A DNA stretch of 64,000 bases, taken from positions 81,359 through 145,358 of the forward strand of contig NW_025955063.1 in assembly GCF_022376445.1 (NCBI RefSeq), written 5' to 3'. The position numbers were made by a program, and so were the translations under genes. Source of the stretch: Fomitopsis serialis. Its lineage: Eukaryota; Basidiomycota; Agaricomycetes; Polyporales; Fomitopsidaceae. Shown in pieces: positions 35,920 through 47,923 of the stretch; the first letter of the stretch is position 1, and each line of letters starts with the position of its first letter. The notes under the pieces were generated by a model. The model searched no databases and had not been told where the DNA came from. It saw only the letters and a program-made list of their open reading frames with translations.

Positions 35920-37297
35920 TGTAAGTGGGGGGTCCGAAGGCGCGAGCGGAAGTCGAGGAACACGGGAACAAGGAGGTCAAGCGACCAAAGGGAGTGGTGG
36001 ACGGGGAACGAGTGGGAACTTACGGATACTTTATATCCGGCTCTCCCGGACCCGCAGTTCAGGTTGCATACCACTGTTCTGGCTCTGTCAGTGAGAATTT
36101 GTCGGTCGACGTTGCTCATGTGCAGATCAGTTTCATAGGTTTGAAACGCGCCATTGCCATCCAGGATGGCGCAGCCAGTGAACGTGGGCTGTTCACTGCT
36201 CCGACTGGAGACTGCCTGGAACACGGCATCATGACTCGGTGCGATTCTCCTTGAGTCTCCTCGGCTTTCGCTCACATAATAACTCACAGCTGCATCGGCG
36301 ACGAATGCCTGTCGTGATCCATGGGCGGTCCGCCCGCCAGCTCTCCGATGACCGGAACCAATGACCGACTGAAAACTGCGGCGTCTGATGCATCTGTCGC
36401 GCAAACGTGCGCAGTATTGGACGCATATTAACTCGCCGCCACGACACGAGCGACACTTTATACAGTACGCCGTGATGTGGCGAATACTCGCAATGATCGG
36501 TCAGCTCTTCATGGCGCCACTGCGCCAGACACGGCTCTTGCCCACTCCCGAACCTCCGCGAGATTGGCACGTCGTTGGTCGGACGGTACGTTCAAAAATG
36601 TGTACGGCGACTCGGATGTGTATGATCACTGCGTTGGACAGAGACAGCCATGATTCACCTCTGGACACAGAACACGGCTCGATGGCACGTGAACTCTCTT
36701 GCAAGCGCACTGAGCTGTCTCCGGCCGCTCGCGGAACATGACTTTGTACCTACCTTCCAGGACAGACTGATGAATTGCTGACGGCGCCCGGTCACTGCTA
36801 AGTAGGCGGCCCATCTATAACACCACAATTGCAGTTGCTTGCTTGGAGCTGGTCGCAGTTCGTAGCTCGCTAGCTCACCAATCGGGATGCTATACTCTGC
36901 TGCTAAGTAGCGGCTTAGCAGTACTAGTAGCAGTCTTGTCCCGTACTCACAGGCGGAGCCATACACTGCTAAGTAGTTCGTCACGAAGGCGCTTTCAAGT
37001 TCAAACTGATTCATTGGTAAATTTTAGGTACGGTACAAACTATACAAGACCATATCGCTGTGCGTGGGCCATTCAAGTTGTCCCTGATGTCTGTATCTGC
37101 GCACCGCAATTCCATCATCTCGACAGGCCTTGTGGGACCGTCGAGCTTCAAGCCTTGCGACGTGACCTCCGGCCGTCTATCCGCATTCGATAGGCATTGT
37201 CTCCATCTAGACGAACAACGCGAAATGGCGCTGGATGGTGGGCTATATATTGGGTAGCACGCAGGGTAGCTGACCCCACTCACCTCTGCTCGCCGAG
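35920..37297 (+). repeat. Upstream repeat copy R4 and promoter of locus D
   Basis: From about 36040 it is closely similar to R2 (29480-30714), including the run 'gcgccattgccatccagga' and the block around 36100-36250. It ends in a TATATAT box at 37244-37250. No gene supported. Confidence 0.65.
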
Positions 37298-37892
37298 ATG
37301 AAGTTCACGTCTGCCATCTTCCTCAGCGCTGCTGCTCTGTTCCACGCTGCTTGTGCCGTCCCACTCGGCGAGATCGACGGTCAGCTCTCTGGACGCGCCA
37401 GTAATACATACGATGTGACGGACGGTATGGTTGCCTCTCGCCTCTGCTGATCCGGGTCTCGCTGCAAGAGTCTTCCTTAGACGTCGTGAAGCGCACAGGC
37501 GGCGAGGTATACATCACATCGCCGGACGGTGGGAGTTCCGGAAGCGTGCAGAGCGCACTGGTTTTTGCTGACCGGTTGGTTTAGCCCTCGAGAAGCGCAT
37601 CGGCGGCGATCTCTACATCCCCACCAGTGGTAGAATCGCTCACTAGATCTCACTGATGCAGCTGACGCGCGATGACACAGACGTAGTGAAGCGTACTGGC
37701 GGCGAGGCTTACATCGTCAGCGGTGGTATGATCGCGCACTAGGTCTTGATAATGTAGGCTGACGGGCTATGACACAGACGTAGTTCGGAAGCGCGAAGGC
37801 GGCGCCACGGCCTATAACGGTGTGTTGTGTCCGCTTAAATATCCAGTTCTTCACACTGACGATAAACCTCAGAGCTCGATGAAAGCCTTTAG
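37298..37892 (+). CDS. Secreted repeat-peptide precursor, class I locus D
   Basis: Six exons: 37298-37424, 37481-37528, 37585-37629, 37681-37725, 37778-37819 and 37873-37892, all phase 1, 108 aa. The signal peptide is MKFTSAIFLSAAALFHAACA. The first site on exon 1 has lost its dibasic pair (SGRASNTYDVTD), so that core may not be released. The others are DVVKRTGGEVYITSPD, ALEKRIGGDLYIPTS, DVVKRTGGEAYIVSG and DVVRKREGGATAYN; the last exon is ELDESL and a stop. One donor is GTGGGA, weaker than its sisters. Exon order and introns match locus B, and exon 1 is almost identical to the inverted locus F. Confidence 0.82.
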
Positions 37893-39304
37893 ACGAAGAC
37901 GTGGCCGCAAGAATCTAAGCTATGTCGGGGAACGCGGCATGGTCTGGTGATGGGTGGCCGTAGCCTCGATGGGTTGTTGACAATGGACGTGCCTTGAAGG
38001 ATATACCACCGTCACCGTAACGTAGTGGTGAATGGTTGTGCTAGCAATGCATCGTTGTGCGGTTATTCGTGGGTTTCAACCGAATCTGCTATCACTTGTG
38101 TCGTGGTAGCCTCAGCTAGCTTCAAGCAACACTTGTCGCCGCCGGTACAGTATCAATCAAATAATTGGTCAGTAAGTATTCCGAGGACTCGGCGTTGTAC
38201 ACCACACGCGATTATTCTCTACTAGTACTTAGCCTGTACGTCAACATAGCAACTTGTATCCACGGTGTCACACAGATGCGGCTAGCCTACTAGTATAATT
38301 ACAGCAGTGTACTTGACGAGTGAGAGCGAAACGTCCCCGACTCCGACCGGAGGGAGAGAGGAGGGCTTTGTCGACCATAAGTCGTTCGCAGCCGGCGATG
38401 CCGCTCCCTCCGTGGGAAACACGTGACTCATAATTCCCATAAGCGGTATCGCAGCAATGCTCGAGTGTCTTACGAGGCAGCTCGAGGCGGTTGGATCCTT
38501 CCGTGCTTCTGGCTGCGTCTGGACGCCTGGATCTTTGACCATCGAATAAGTCCTCCCAAAGGTAGGAGGGCCTCTATTATGTTGAGAGCCCTCGCATGTA
38601 CTGTAGTATGTATTACGGTAAGTAAGTTCGCCGTGTGGCTCAGACTCGTGGAAGCCCGAGACGCCCGGGCGGCGAAGCCGCCGCGGGCGTGAGGGCTTCC
38701 AATTGAGTCTCCATACCATTCCGATGGTACTTACAATATTAAAATACACACATAATATACTATGGTGCCGCTGTGGCAGGCTGAGTATAATAGCTGTGTG
38801 CCATGCAGGAGTCGGGGATCGGCGCTTGCGCCGCTACGATAAGTTATACAAAGACTTGAACTTGAACGCGAAGACTCCGCGCGCGCACGTGAGCGCGTTC
38901 AAGTTCCTCGCAATAACGATCGCCATTGAACTTACGACCGCCAGCGACCGCCTCCCTCCCTCTCAACAAGGTCGCGTACAGGGTCTGCAGGCTATTACGG
39001 CAAACTGCCTTCCTCTTCCTCTGCCCACCACGTCTGCTTCGTTTCACGCTAGCTACCGTCTACGTTGAGTGTGACAACCTCGGGCCGCGACGGCCACGTT
39101 CACTGAGTGGTATTGAAGAGGCTAGTCCCAGCAATTAAAAGCTTTGCTAGGCCACGAGAAGGAGCTACGAGAATAACCAAGCCTAATGTACGTGGAGTCA
39201 CTTGCGTATATTTGTTTCGTTTTGATGTCGACTGCTCACCGGAATAGTACCAGACGACGCCTCGAAGTCACTGCTGAGGTGGATTACAGCACCAGCGGGT
39301 CGCC
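37893..39304. other. Locus D 3' flank and upstream region of an F-box gene
   Basis: The left part repeats the 3' flank of locus B (to about 38180). A GC-rich near-palindrome 'gccgccgcgggcg' lies near 38665-38690. No gene is supported; ORFs here do not resemble known proteins. Confidence 0.45.
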
Positions 39305-40786
39305 ATGGCCTTACCAGTTGCAGTGTACAATCACAAGTCATCAAGCATCATGGCCCTCCTCAGCTACCAGAGGACTAGCGGGACGTCCTGCAGGTCTCGC
39401 CATACCACTATTTTTGACCTCCCACCCGACGTTCTCCTCATCATCTTTCGCCACGTGTCGAAGGACGCACAGCTCCCAGGAGACACTAATGGTATCCATC
39501 CGAGACTAGCCTCGCATAAAGATCCTTGGCCCTCGCACCATGATCGATACCTTGACCATCCTTTCCCAGAATCCTTGGCCTCTATCCGTCCCCTTTGGCG
39601 AAACATCATGTCGAATATATCCATATTCTGGACCCGACTTGTTATTTGGATCGGAAGGGACCCTACTCCGCTTTCCAGGATCTACCAGTACCTCTCGTGG
39701 TCGCAAGACCGTCCCCTCGACATCTACGTGCTGCGAAGGTTTGACCCGTCTGTGCAGGATCCTAACGAGAAGGCTCGGATCAACGCCATATTCGAGCTGC
39801 TCCTGCCACACATGAAGCGATGGAGGATCTTACACATGCAGCTTCTTCGCTCCAGTTCGCTCCCCCTCCCTCGCGTCGATCTTTTGGGACGCGCAGACAA
39901 GCTGGTCAGGCTCGTACTTCGGTTCATATTCGACGATCTCATCGACAGCACCGGATCGACCTCGTACCTAGAAGACGAATTTCAGACCCCTGTCTTGAGA
40001 CATCTCTCTATGGGTGGAGTCCACTTCCGCGAGTCGTACGTGAGACCGTTTCCGCGGTTGGCCATGCCGCCCGGGCTCACTTCCATTGCCATTGCCGACT
40101 ACAACTCGCGTAACGTGGTTTTCCCGCTCGTCGACCTGCTTGCATGTCTTGCGGGCTGCACGGATCTGAACAGTCTCGAGCTAGACAGCGTCTGCCTCGA
40201 CTGTTCGTACACCGGACCGCCCCTCATCTCTGCCGAGATCCTCTCTCGCCGCTGGAGAGCCAACGTCGATTTCATCGACATCAGCGGCGACGTGATCACG
40301 GAGTACAGCAGGCTTCTCGATTACCCCGTTGTTGACGGTGTGTCGTACAAGCGATGCACGACTGCCGTACCTCTGGGGGCCACTCTCACAGATGGCTATA
40401 ACATTGGCATGTACGAGATTCACAGTCCAACGGTACTCTTCAGCCTCCTCGCGGCTGCGCCGGACGATCTCTCATTCTGCGAAACACAATTTGAGGATTG
40501 CGACGGTCTGACCACGGACGTTTTGCGGAGGCTCGCGGAGCCCATGCTCGATCCCAATGCGGAGGCGGAAGGGGAGTGGCTATGTCCGACCATGAAGTCG
40601 ATCCAGGTTATCGCATGCACACAGTTTCGAAGCGCGGACATGCGCGCGCTGCTCGAGGTACGTCGCACCGTGCACGCGGCGACGGAATTCGCGCATGCAG
40701 ACCACCCAGGGTTTCTGGTGTCGTCGGTGGATTATCTGTGCGTGCGCGGATGCTGCGAGCTCGCCCCCGAAGACCAAGAGTGGTAA
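39305..40786 (+). CDS. F-box domain protein, single exon
   Basis: A 493-aa open frame with no intron; the second Met at 39350 is an alternative start. The N-terminal F-box is TTIFDLPPDVLLIIFRHVSKD, followed at a distance by LASIRPLWRNIMSNISIFWTRLVIW, the usual F-box plus 'W' arrangement of agaricomycete F-box families. The middle is leucine-rich (VLRHLSMGGVHF, LLACLAGCTDLNSLELDSVCLDC) and the C-terminus shows MKSIQVIACTQFRSADMRALLEVR. It is a different subfamily from the four copies on the left of the window. Intact. The substrate is unknown. Confidence 0.82.
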   Translation: MALPVAVYNHKSSSIMALLSYQRTSGTSCRSRHTTIFDLPPDVLLIIFRHVSKDAQLPGDTNGIHPRLASHKDPWPSHHDRYLDHPFPESLASIRPLWRNIMSNISIFWTRLVIWIGRDPTPLSRIYQYLSWSQDRPLDIYVLRRFDPSVQDPNEKARINAIFELLLPHMKRWRILHMQLLRSSSLPLPRVDLLGRADKLVRLVLRFIFDDLIDSTGSTSYLEDEFQTPVLRHLSMGGVHFRESYVRPFPRLAMPPGLTSIAIADYNSRNVVFPLVDLLACLAGCTDLNSLELDSVCLDCSYTGPPLISAEILSRRWRANVDFIDISGDVITEYSRLLDYPVVDGVSYKRCTTAVPLGATLTDGYNIGMYEIHSPTVLFSLLAAAPDDLSFCETQFEDCDGLTTDVLRRLAEPMLDPNAEAEGEWLCPTMKSIQVIACTQFRSADMRALLEVRRTVHAATEFAHADHPGFLVSSVDYLCVRGCCELAPEDQEW

Positions 40787-41481
40787 GATGCGAACGTCTC
40801 TTATGTGCACTGGAACGATTGGAATGGAGGTTACGATCGGCCGGGCCTGAGAAGGCAAATATCCTGAGTCCTCGTGCGTAAGTCACAGTCCCATACGAAG
40901 AGCCTCGAGCGGATTATGATGTCACTTGTAGTGAACACGCACAGATAACTCGCGGCGAACACTGAACACCGCCGCGCCTTGATCTCATGAGGAGCTTATG
41001 GTATGTACGACTAGTGGTACTTAATTATCAAAATAGCCAGCGCACGCTGGTATTGAATGAACATGCTGTCAGACAGTTGGAGATTGACAGGCGCTTTGTG
41101 TTCACACTGTCGTACTTATGGATATGTTGCAGATGTTGCAAGACGATTGAGAGGCGTCAGAGTCAGACGCAAGTGTGATGACAGATCTAAGCGACCAAAC
41201 AGTTACAAACGAATTCACTAGATACCGATAATATAGTAGTAATAGTAAGCAAATAGTAAGTAAGTAATACATCCAACTCGGCTCGACGGGCCGGACGACG
41301 TGACAGAGCAGTGGTGACGAGGCGCATGATGTGTGACGCTCGACCTGCTTGCGTGCCCAGAAAGGCAAGTCGTGCTCTCCGCCAGCTTGTTGTCCGCCAG
41401 AACCCTCTGTAAGTGTCCTCCGCATGCTCTTCCACTGTGACTCTGTGCAGTAAACCTTGCCTCTGCTATCGTTCTACAGAC
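40787..41481. other. Intergenic with a dispersed repeat copy
   Basis: From about 41318 to 41405 it matches the dispersed repeat near 28920 and 31940 ('gcgcatgatgtgtgacgct', 'gtgcccagaaaggcaagtc'). A TAAG run lies near 41255. The right end should hold the uS7m promoter. Confidence 0.55.
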
Positions 41482-42228
41482 ATGATCTCTGGACTGCGTC
41501 AGAGCGCCGTCAGGGCACGTCTGGTCCCCAGGCGGGCGTTCACGTCCTCACGAGTCGCAGCAAACGAAAACATCGCTACAAGCAGCCAGGACACCGTTTT
41601 CGATGGCATTGTTGACCGGGAAACTATCGCCCCAGCTGCAGCCCCGCAGCCTGCAGCACCTCGCCCTACACCTGTGCGGAAACCTCTCCTCGCGACCCCC
41701 GAAACGCCCATCCACATACCACCGCCGTACGACCCCCTGCTGGAGCTCTTCGCGGGGATCATCAACTGGAAGGGGGAGAAGCAGCGCGCGCGGAAGATCA
41801 TGTCCGAGACCCTCGTCAACATCCACATGCTCACGCGCGCCCCGCCGCTGCCCATCCTGCGCAAGGCGGTCGAGTACGTCACCCCGGCCGTGCGCAACGT
41901 CGTGATCTCGTACACGGCGAAGAAGGTCATCTTCCCGCAGCCGCTCTCGGAGAAGCAGCGGACGCACCGGGCGATAAAGTGGATCCTGGAGGCGAGCAAG
42001 ACGCGGCCGGGGTACAAGCTGCAGGAGCGCCTGGCGCGCGAGATGATTGCGATTGTTGAGGGTGCGGGGAAGGAGAACATGAAGGAGTTGAGCCCGGCAT
42101 ACAGGATGAAGGAGGAGGTGCACAGGGTGGCTGCTCTGAACAGGTGCGTGTGTTGCTGGTCTCCGCTGACGCTGGTTGTCTGATGCTCTTGCAGAGGAAA
42201 TGCACTTCGGAATCGAAACTTGTTCTGA
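41482..42228 (+). CDS. Mitochondrial ribosomal protein uS7m
   Basis: Small-subunit mitoribosomal protein. Exons 41482-42143 and 42195-42228 flank a 51-nt phase-2 intron and give 231 aa. The N-terminus is Arg/Ser/Ala-rich with hydrophobics (MISGLRQSAVRARLVPRRAF), as expected for a mitochondrial presequence. The S7 domain follows: DPLLELFAGIINWKGEKQRARKIMSETL, VNIHMLTRAPPLPILRKAVEYVTPAVRN, RTHRAIKWILEASKTRPGYKLQERLAREM. The last exon is short (NRGNALRNRNLF). Intact frame. Confidence 0.92.
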
Positions 42229-43269
42229 AGTCTCCCCCCTCCGTCACTGCATCGCATGCTCTACTTCGTAGTACATTGTCCATTCGCGTTCTCTCAATTG
42301 CACGGCCGTTTGTTGTGTGCGATGAAGACATCAGCGCTGGCACGTCACTCTGTCATATGGTGAGTTCCCTGCATTACGACACCATCTGACGGGCTCCATT
42401 CGGAAATTTTCGCGATTGCTTCGTATGTGGGCGCGTTCTCTGTTCTTCGACGGACAACCGCGGCTGAACATCGATGTCATTTAGCTCAGCATGGCAATAG
42501 GGACCAGTGCATGTGAATGCGGGAGTATCCCGGGTGTCTCGGTGTCTACCGCAGGCCCCAGGTGTTGGAGGGCGGACATGTACGTTCAATGTACGTTGTC
42601 CATCACTTCATGATTGCATTTTTGACAAGAACGTCCGATCCAGAGCCACACTGCCCACATGGCCTGTATGGAAGCGGAAGTCGGCTGTGCATTCTGTGTG
42701 TGTCCCGTGGTACAAGATTCTTCCTCAGGTGTTCTCCGTCTCACCGCTGCAGCACATGTGCATGGTCAGCTACCCGCGAGACCATACCAAGGCCATGCTA
42801 GAATGCTTCCAGTCTAGTCCTATGCGCGTAGCACTGTGGTACGAGTCCGATATCGCATTCTCGATTGCATACGCTGATATACCCTCGATTAGGAACCCCT
42901 CGGACTAATCCGGCAATCCTGTGCGCGCGCACTCACACGTCACACCCTGCCGATACTTCCGGGTTTCGTGGACGAGATGAGATCCGCGGGGATCCATACC
43001 AGCGCGGATGCAAATTTACATCTCGTATGCATTCCCGCAGCGGGCCCTCGCCATCGCGCTTCAATCCCAGCGATGCATTCTCCTAGTTCGCATTCCAGTC
43101 TTCGTTTGAATAACAGACACCAAGGGCCGGGGAGACTCCTGATGATAATCAAACGGGCGTTCTAGGGTCATGAGCGGGTCGTGGGACTGATATACGACTC
43201 GCTTGCACCGCTCTATAAAGAACGGACCCCTAGCGGACTGCCATCCTCGCTACTTCCTCTTGATCAGGC
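42229..43269. other. Intergenic, no gene recognised
   Basis: Overlapping short ORFs only. The right end holds the SDR promoter; a TATAAAG at about 43214 lies about 55 bp before the ATG. Confidence 0.45.
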
Positions 43270-44475
43270 ATGTCTGGCTCTACTCGCGTTGCGTTCGTGT
43301 CCGGGGCCGCGCAGGGCATCGGCCTCAAGATCGCCCTCCGGCTCGCGGATGACGGCCTCGACGTGGCAGTCAATGACATAGCTTCGAAGAAGGACCAGCT
43401 GGAGGAAGTTGTTGCCCAGATCAAGGCAAAGGGGAGACGCGCGATCGCCGTTCCGGGAGACGTGTCCGTGGAAGACGAGGTCCGGGACATCATCGATAAG
43501 GTCGCCGCAGACCTCGGAGGACTGGACGTTGTACGTATCTGCGTTCTGCTGCGCTGCTTGTGTCTACAGTGGAGAGCTACTGTCTCATGGCGACATACGT
43601 AGCTCGTCGCAAACGCGGGCTTGCTACTCGTGAAAGCCGTACAAGACAGTACGTACCGCTGTTCATCGTGCTGCGCTTAACCTAGTCATACTGTGTCTTT
43701 ATAGTCGAGGCAGAGGAATGGGATCGCGTCTTTGCCGTGAACGTCAGGGGCACAATGCTCCAGTATAAGTACGCTGCCAGGCAGATGATCAAGCAGGGTC
43801 GGGGCGGTAGAATTCTAGGTATGCGCGCATCCTTTTCGACCGGGCGCCCGTGACGAATGATCGTCTCTTCTTAGGTGCTTCGTCTGTCGCTGGCAAGAGA
43901 GGTAATGCAGTCTCCTGTCCTGCATCTTCTGGATCCTGAATGCGATCGTGCACGTGACAGGTTGGGGCGGCATCTCCGCGTACTCTGCGAGCAAGTTCGC
44001 CGTCCGGGGCCTCACGCAGTGTCTCTGTACGTCTTCACTGTATCTCCCCGTACACTGGCTCTCCTAAAGATGCCCCAGCGATCGAACTGGCGCAACACAA
44101 CATCACGGTCAACGCCTACGCCCCCGGCATCGTAATGACCCAGATGGGTGAGTTGCGCCTCTTGAGCCTCGGCGCGCGTTTCTCACATCTATCGCTCTCG
44201 CAGCGCAAGACTTGGGCGACGGCCTCGTGGTACGTCTATCCGCCGTACGCTCCGACCGCCCGATCTTGACCGCCGTTCACAGAGGGTCGGCATGCCCGCA
44301 GAGATCCCCGTGGGCCACCCCGACAGCGTCGCGAGCATCGTGTCCTACCTCGCCAAGCCCGAGGCGTCCTTCGTCACCGGTAAGTGGATCATTGCCTGCG
44401 CACGTTTCTCTGATTCAAAGCCACTGCTTCTCAGGGCAATCCATCTCGCCGAACGGCGGGGCGGTCCTCGACTAA
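43270..44475 (+). CDS. Short-chain dehydrogenase/reductase (classical SDR)
   Basis: NAD(P)-dependent oxidoreductase, most like acetoin/diacetyl reductases; substrate not certain. Nine exons: 43270-43530, 43603-43648, 43705-43818, 43875-43901, 43961-44026, 44079-44147, 44204-44229, 44283-44379 and 44435-44475, summing to 248 aa in frame. The cofactor fold is VAFVSGAAQGIGLKIAL, the NAG motif LVANAGLLL, the catalytic Ser in LGASSVAG, Tyr and Lys in YSASKFA, then NAYAPGIVMTQM and the C-terminal FVTGQSISPNGGAVLD. Several exons are only 26-69 nt. All key residues are present. Confidence 0.92.
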
Positions 44476-44843
44476 GCCGGGGGTTGCGACGCGCTTGGGA
44501 GGCGATGCACATTTAACGCCATATCTGTCTGTATTTCGTCGATGCGCCTCTCCGAGAGGGCTATCGATGTAGGCTTGTATATATATACGTACATATGTAC
44601 CCGTACCAAATTTTCACTGCAGTCTGCGTCGCGCAGCTGTTCCACGTCGATCACGTGATATCAAACCCGAGGGTGCGGTAGATTTCAGCATCCCGACGTC
44701 CGACGCTAACATGGCGATGCGGTATTTGTACGACCGACGACCAGAAAGGTTGGACTTCTGCTCATGGGCGACACGACTCGCATACGGGTGGAGGTCGTCA
44801 AGTATTCATTGGCACACAACACACCTATTCAGCCCGCTTCGCT
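44476..44843. other. Intergenic between convergent genes
   Basis: 3' flanks of the SDR and the kinase. A TATATATA run at about 44577. No gene. Confidence 0.4.
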
Positions 44844-46612
44844 TTACCTGGCTTCCCTCTCCTTCCCGCTCGTACCTCGTCCACCACTCCCTCTGGTCGC
44901 TTGCTCTCCTTGTTCCGCTGATGCCTCCGGAGCCCCCACGCGCGTTATCACGTCCTCGCGTAGCCTGTTTGCTACCACCGCGACCGCGGCCCTTCGACGT
45001 CCCTCCTTTCGACTTCGTATCAGCCTTCGACTGGGGCGGCTCGCTGTCCGACCTCGGGGTGTTGCGGCTCTCGACGAACCCTGCTCCGCCTTTCGGCGAG
45101 CCATAGACCGTGTGACCCTACCAACGGCGGCGTTCGAGGTCTTTCGCGTCACTGCTTGGGGCGTTGGTTGGGACTTGAGCGATGTATTGTTGCGATCTTT
45201 CCCAGTACTGTCCCTAGGCGACGGAGGTGAGGAATCGCTCTCTTCATCGGTATCGTCGTCCTGGTCATCCGTGTCAGTGTCCGATCGCGGTGGATGGGGA
45301 TGAGGCACAGCCGGACGAGGGCTATGTTCCCAGTCAGTGAGGTCCGCGTCTCGACGGGCCAGCTCTCGATCGAGCGCCTTCTTCTGCTCCGGCGTGAGGT
45401 CTTCGGGCGTGTCCTGGAGCTCCTCTTCCGTCTGCTCGAAGGCGGCCAAGGTCGCGTTGTACATATCATTCACCACGAAGTTTCGCGACTCGTATGCTGG
45501 ATTGAGGATGTTCCACAGGCGCCGCAGGAGTCGAGTCAGGGGCTTGTAGTAGTCATCCACGAAGCACAGCACCGCGAGGAAAGCTTTATTGTGAGTCATG
45601 ATCGCTTGTTTGTTCTCTGCGAGTTGCGAGTTGTCCAGCGCTTGAATGAGCTGGTAAAATTTGTTGGCCAAGGCCGTGTCTGTACCATTCCACAAGGCCT
45701 CCCGACGCATTGCTGGACCGGATCTTGAAATGGAGGTGCACAGGAAAATCCAGAAGACACTCTCCAGGTCATGATAGAAGGAATATGTGGGAGGAGGCTC
45801 GACAACAACCTCTAGGTCCCCATCCGGCGTCGCAACGAAGGTAGGCACATACCAGGTTCCCCTAGGAGCTCGCCAGACATATACGGCCGCGTACCCTATC
45901 ATATGGACGAGTTAATGCGTGTCAGTGAACAGCGCAGTAGGTCAACTTACAGTCGTGGGGTCAGCCGCATTCGTCTTGTCGTCTAGCATCGATGCAAAAT
46001 CGAAGTCGATAATGATGCCGCGGCGACCCTTCGCGGTTTCGCGTGTAATGAGGATGTTCTCGGTGCTCAGTTCGTGATGTGCGACTTCGTTCTCGAAAGC
46101 GGTTCGGTGTCCTGGTACCGGTTCAGATACAGCAAGCAATGGTACGGCAGCAACGAACTCACCGGCTAGAGCATCGTGAATGGCACCAACCAGCTCCAAG
46201 CGCGTCACAGCATGCTTGATCGACCAGCCATACGATTCCATGACTAGCCTGGAATGAGTTCGCCCGCGAGGCATCTTCATGGCAGGCTCAGCAATCAACG
46301 GCAGGTAGTCCAGTCGACGCGTATACAGAGCCAGGAGCTCACGGTCCCTGTTGGGCCCATCCACAGGGACCTTGCCGAACAAGGTGCCGAGATCAATGTT
46401 TCTCTGTGGCATGTCGATGCAGCTAGGTTTTCCCTCGACTTGCAGGCCACAGCGGATGCGCACGAGTATGTCGTCCACCTGGCCATTGATCCGAACGGCT
46501 GTGAACGAGCGCATCACCGCGATACCGTCAGCGCGTCCGATCTTCTGGTAGAACTCGCCTTCCGGATGTCGCTCGTCGTCGCGCCACGAATCCTTCACGA
46601 CATACACCTGTG
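44844..46612 (-). CDS. FunK1-type fungal protein kinase, C-terminal half
   Basis: FunK1 family protein kinase-like domain. The exon from about 46612 begins VYVVKDSWRDDERHPEGEFYQKIG. It contains ESYGWSIKHA and VAHHELSTENILI (catalytic loop, with Glu where HxD is expected), then GIIIDFDFASM (DFG-like). A GTAAGT intron at about 45896-45950 leads to TRPYMSGELLG, WYVPTFVATPDG, YSFYHDLESVFW, a helical region and a charged Ser/Arg-rich tail. The frame breaks at the C run 45859-45862; one more base joins TRPYMSGELLG to WYVPTF as in the plus-strand copy. The N-terminal half is missing here; a collinear N-terminal half lies at 57420-58565. Activity is doubtful. Confidence 0.75.
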
Positions 46613-46732
46613 CGCAGACATGAGGGCCGGAGAGGAGGGACGGGATGCGGCACGATATATACGTGGCGCTGTTGCTGCGGGAGGGTCAACTCGTCCCAGA
46701 GCCACGCCTTCCACCGAGTCTACGCACTGTTC

Positions 46733-46830
46733 ACGCCCACGAAGTGCGAATCAAGTTGAACAATAGGCACGGCGGTGGCGAGTTTGAGAAAGACACAGGC
46801 GAGAAGGACGAATGCAGAGATGAACCTCAT
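46733..46830 (-). pseudogene. Truncated class II repeat-peptide gene (signal peptide only)
   Basis: ATG at 46830. MRFISAFVLLACVFLKLATA, then VPIVQLDSHFVG, closely resembles the class II signal peptides of loci G, H and J. Upstream on the minus strand are a TATA-like gcataagagcc and the class II 'gcattgcactcctcg' element. No repeat exon follows; the sequence runs into the 5' edge of the kinase exon. Probably a remnant left at the breakpoint. Confidence 0.65.
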
Positions 46831-47923
46831 AGTGACAGCGACGCGATACTGTACTACGAGGAGTGCAATGCTGAGACTGACCTGCAAGGTCGGCTCTTAT
46901 GCAACTCGGGCAGCTGTCTGCGGCCTGTGATATGCGTCGTCTGACGAGCATATCCGGGCCCCGATAGCACGAACGTTTATTTATGGTGTGATAGTGACCA
47001 CGAGGTCGTTTTTTCTGACTGTCTTCGGCGAGAAGACAACGGATGAAAAAGCACTTACCTTAGTGAATGCTGGATGGGACCCTCATGTCCATCTGGATCA
47101 TCGCATGAGCCAGACTGTATTTCAAAGTGTCGTATAGATGCAATGGAAGATAGTGATTGGGCAGGGACATTACCTATGCACGCTCGTCGACCCTGGGTCC
47201 TCGCATGCACCCCGAGCTTCCAGCACTGATTCACTTTCCCGTTTCTGCTCCTCACACCAGGCGCTTGATAAGTGGCTCGGACAAGAGACGCTAGTCACAA
47301 ACCCGGGAACCGTCTCGGCATTTGGAAGTGTCAGCAGGGTACTCACTTCGTCCTCTGCCGTACTATGAAAACCTGGTTCAGAACATGTAGTATGAGAGAC
47401 GCCACGCCGTATGACGATTCACGGCTTCGTTCCAAATTAGGCAGGTGTTGTTCTTTGACATCAGCTACTGGCAAAGTTAGCCTTGTCATGAAAGTCAGTG
47501 AACAGTAGGCTAATACAATCTCTGCGGTGATATACCCTATGTACGCCGCGGATCCTCTGGCAACACACAGGTTATTATATATGCGAGCCGGGTATGAGGT
47601 TTGTGCGCCAAGCAGAGATGCTGAACCTGAGCTTGAGAGCATTCGAGGGTATGCTGGTGCTGGTCAATCTGATATCTCAGTATGTTCTCACTGATCACTG
47701 GCAAGCGTCAAGTCCAATTGGTGCGAAGAACTACAACAGAGACAAGAGAGAAGCCGAGCACAGTGCATACAGCCATGAAACCGAATACGCAGAAGTACAA
47801 TCAACAGAGACCGGCCCGGGAGAGTCAGCTTGCCGACATTCACCCATATGGTATTTGAGCGCAGACCGTCGACTCCGAATAGTACCAAGGCGGACATTAT
47901 GGATGTTCCTATTTGGCAAATCG
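46831..47923. other. Intergenic between class II loci
   Basis: No supported gene. Short ORFs without domains or signal-peptide exons of the family. Confidence 0.45.

Noticed and set aside
44764..45728. Long plus-strand ORFs opposite the kinase tail
   Set aside because: Reverse-complement shadows of the FunK1 C-terminal region, which has the recognisable domain.
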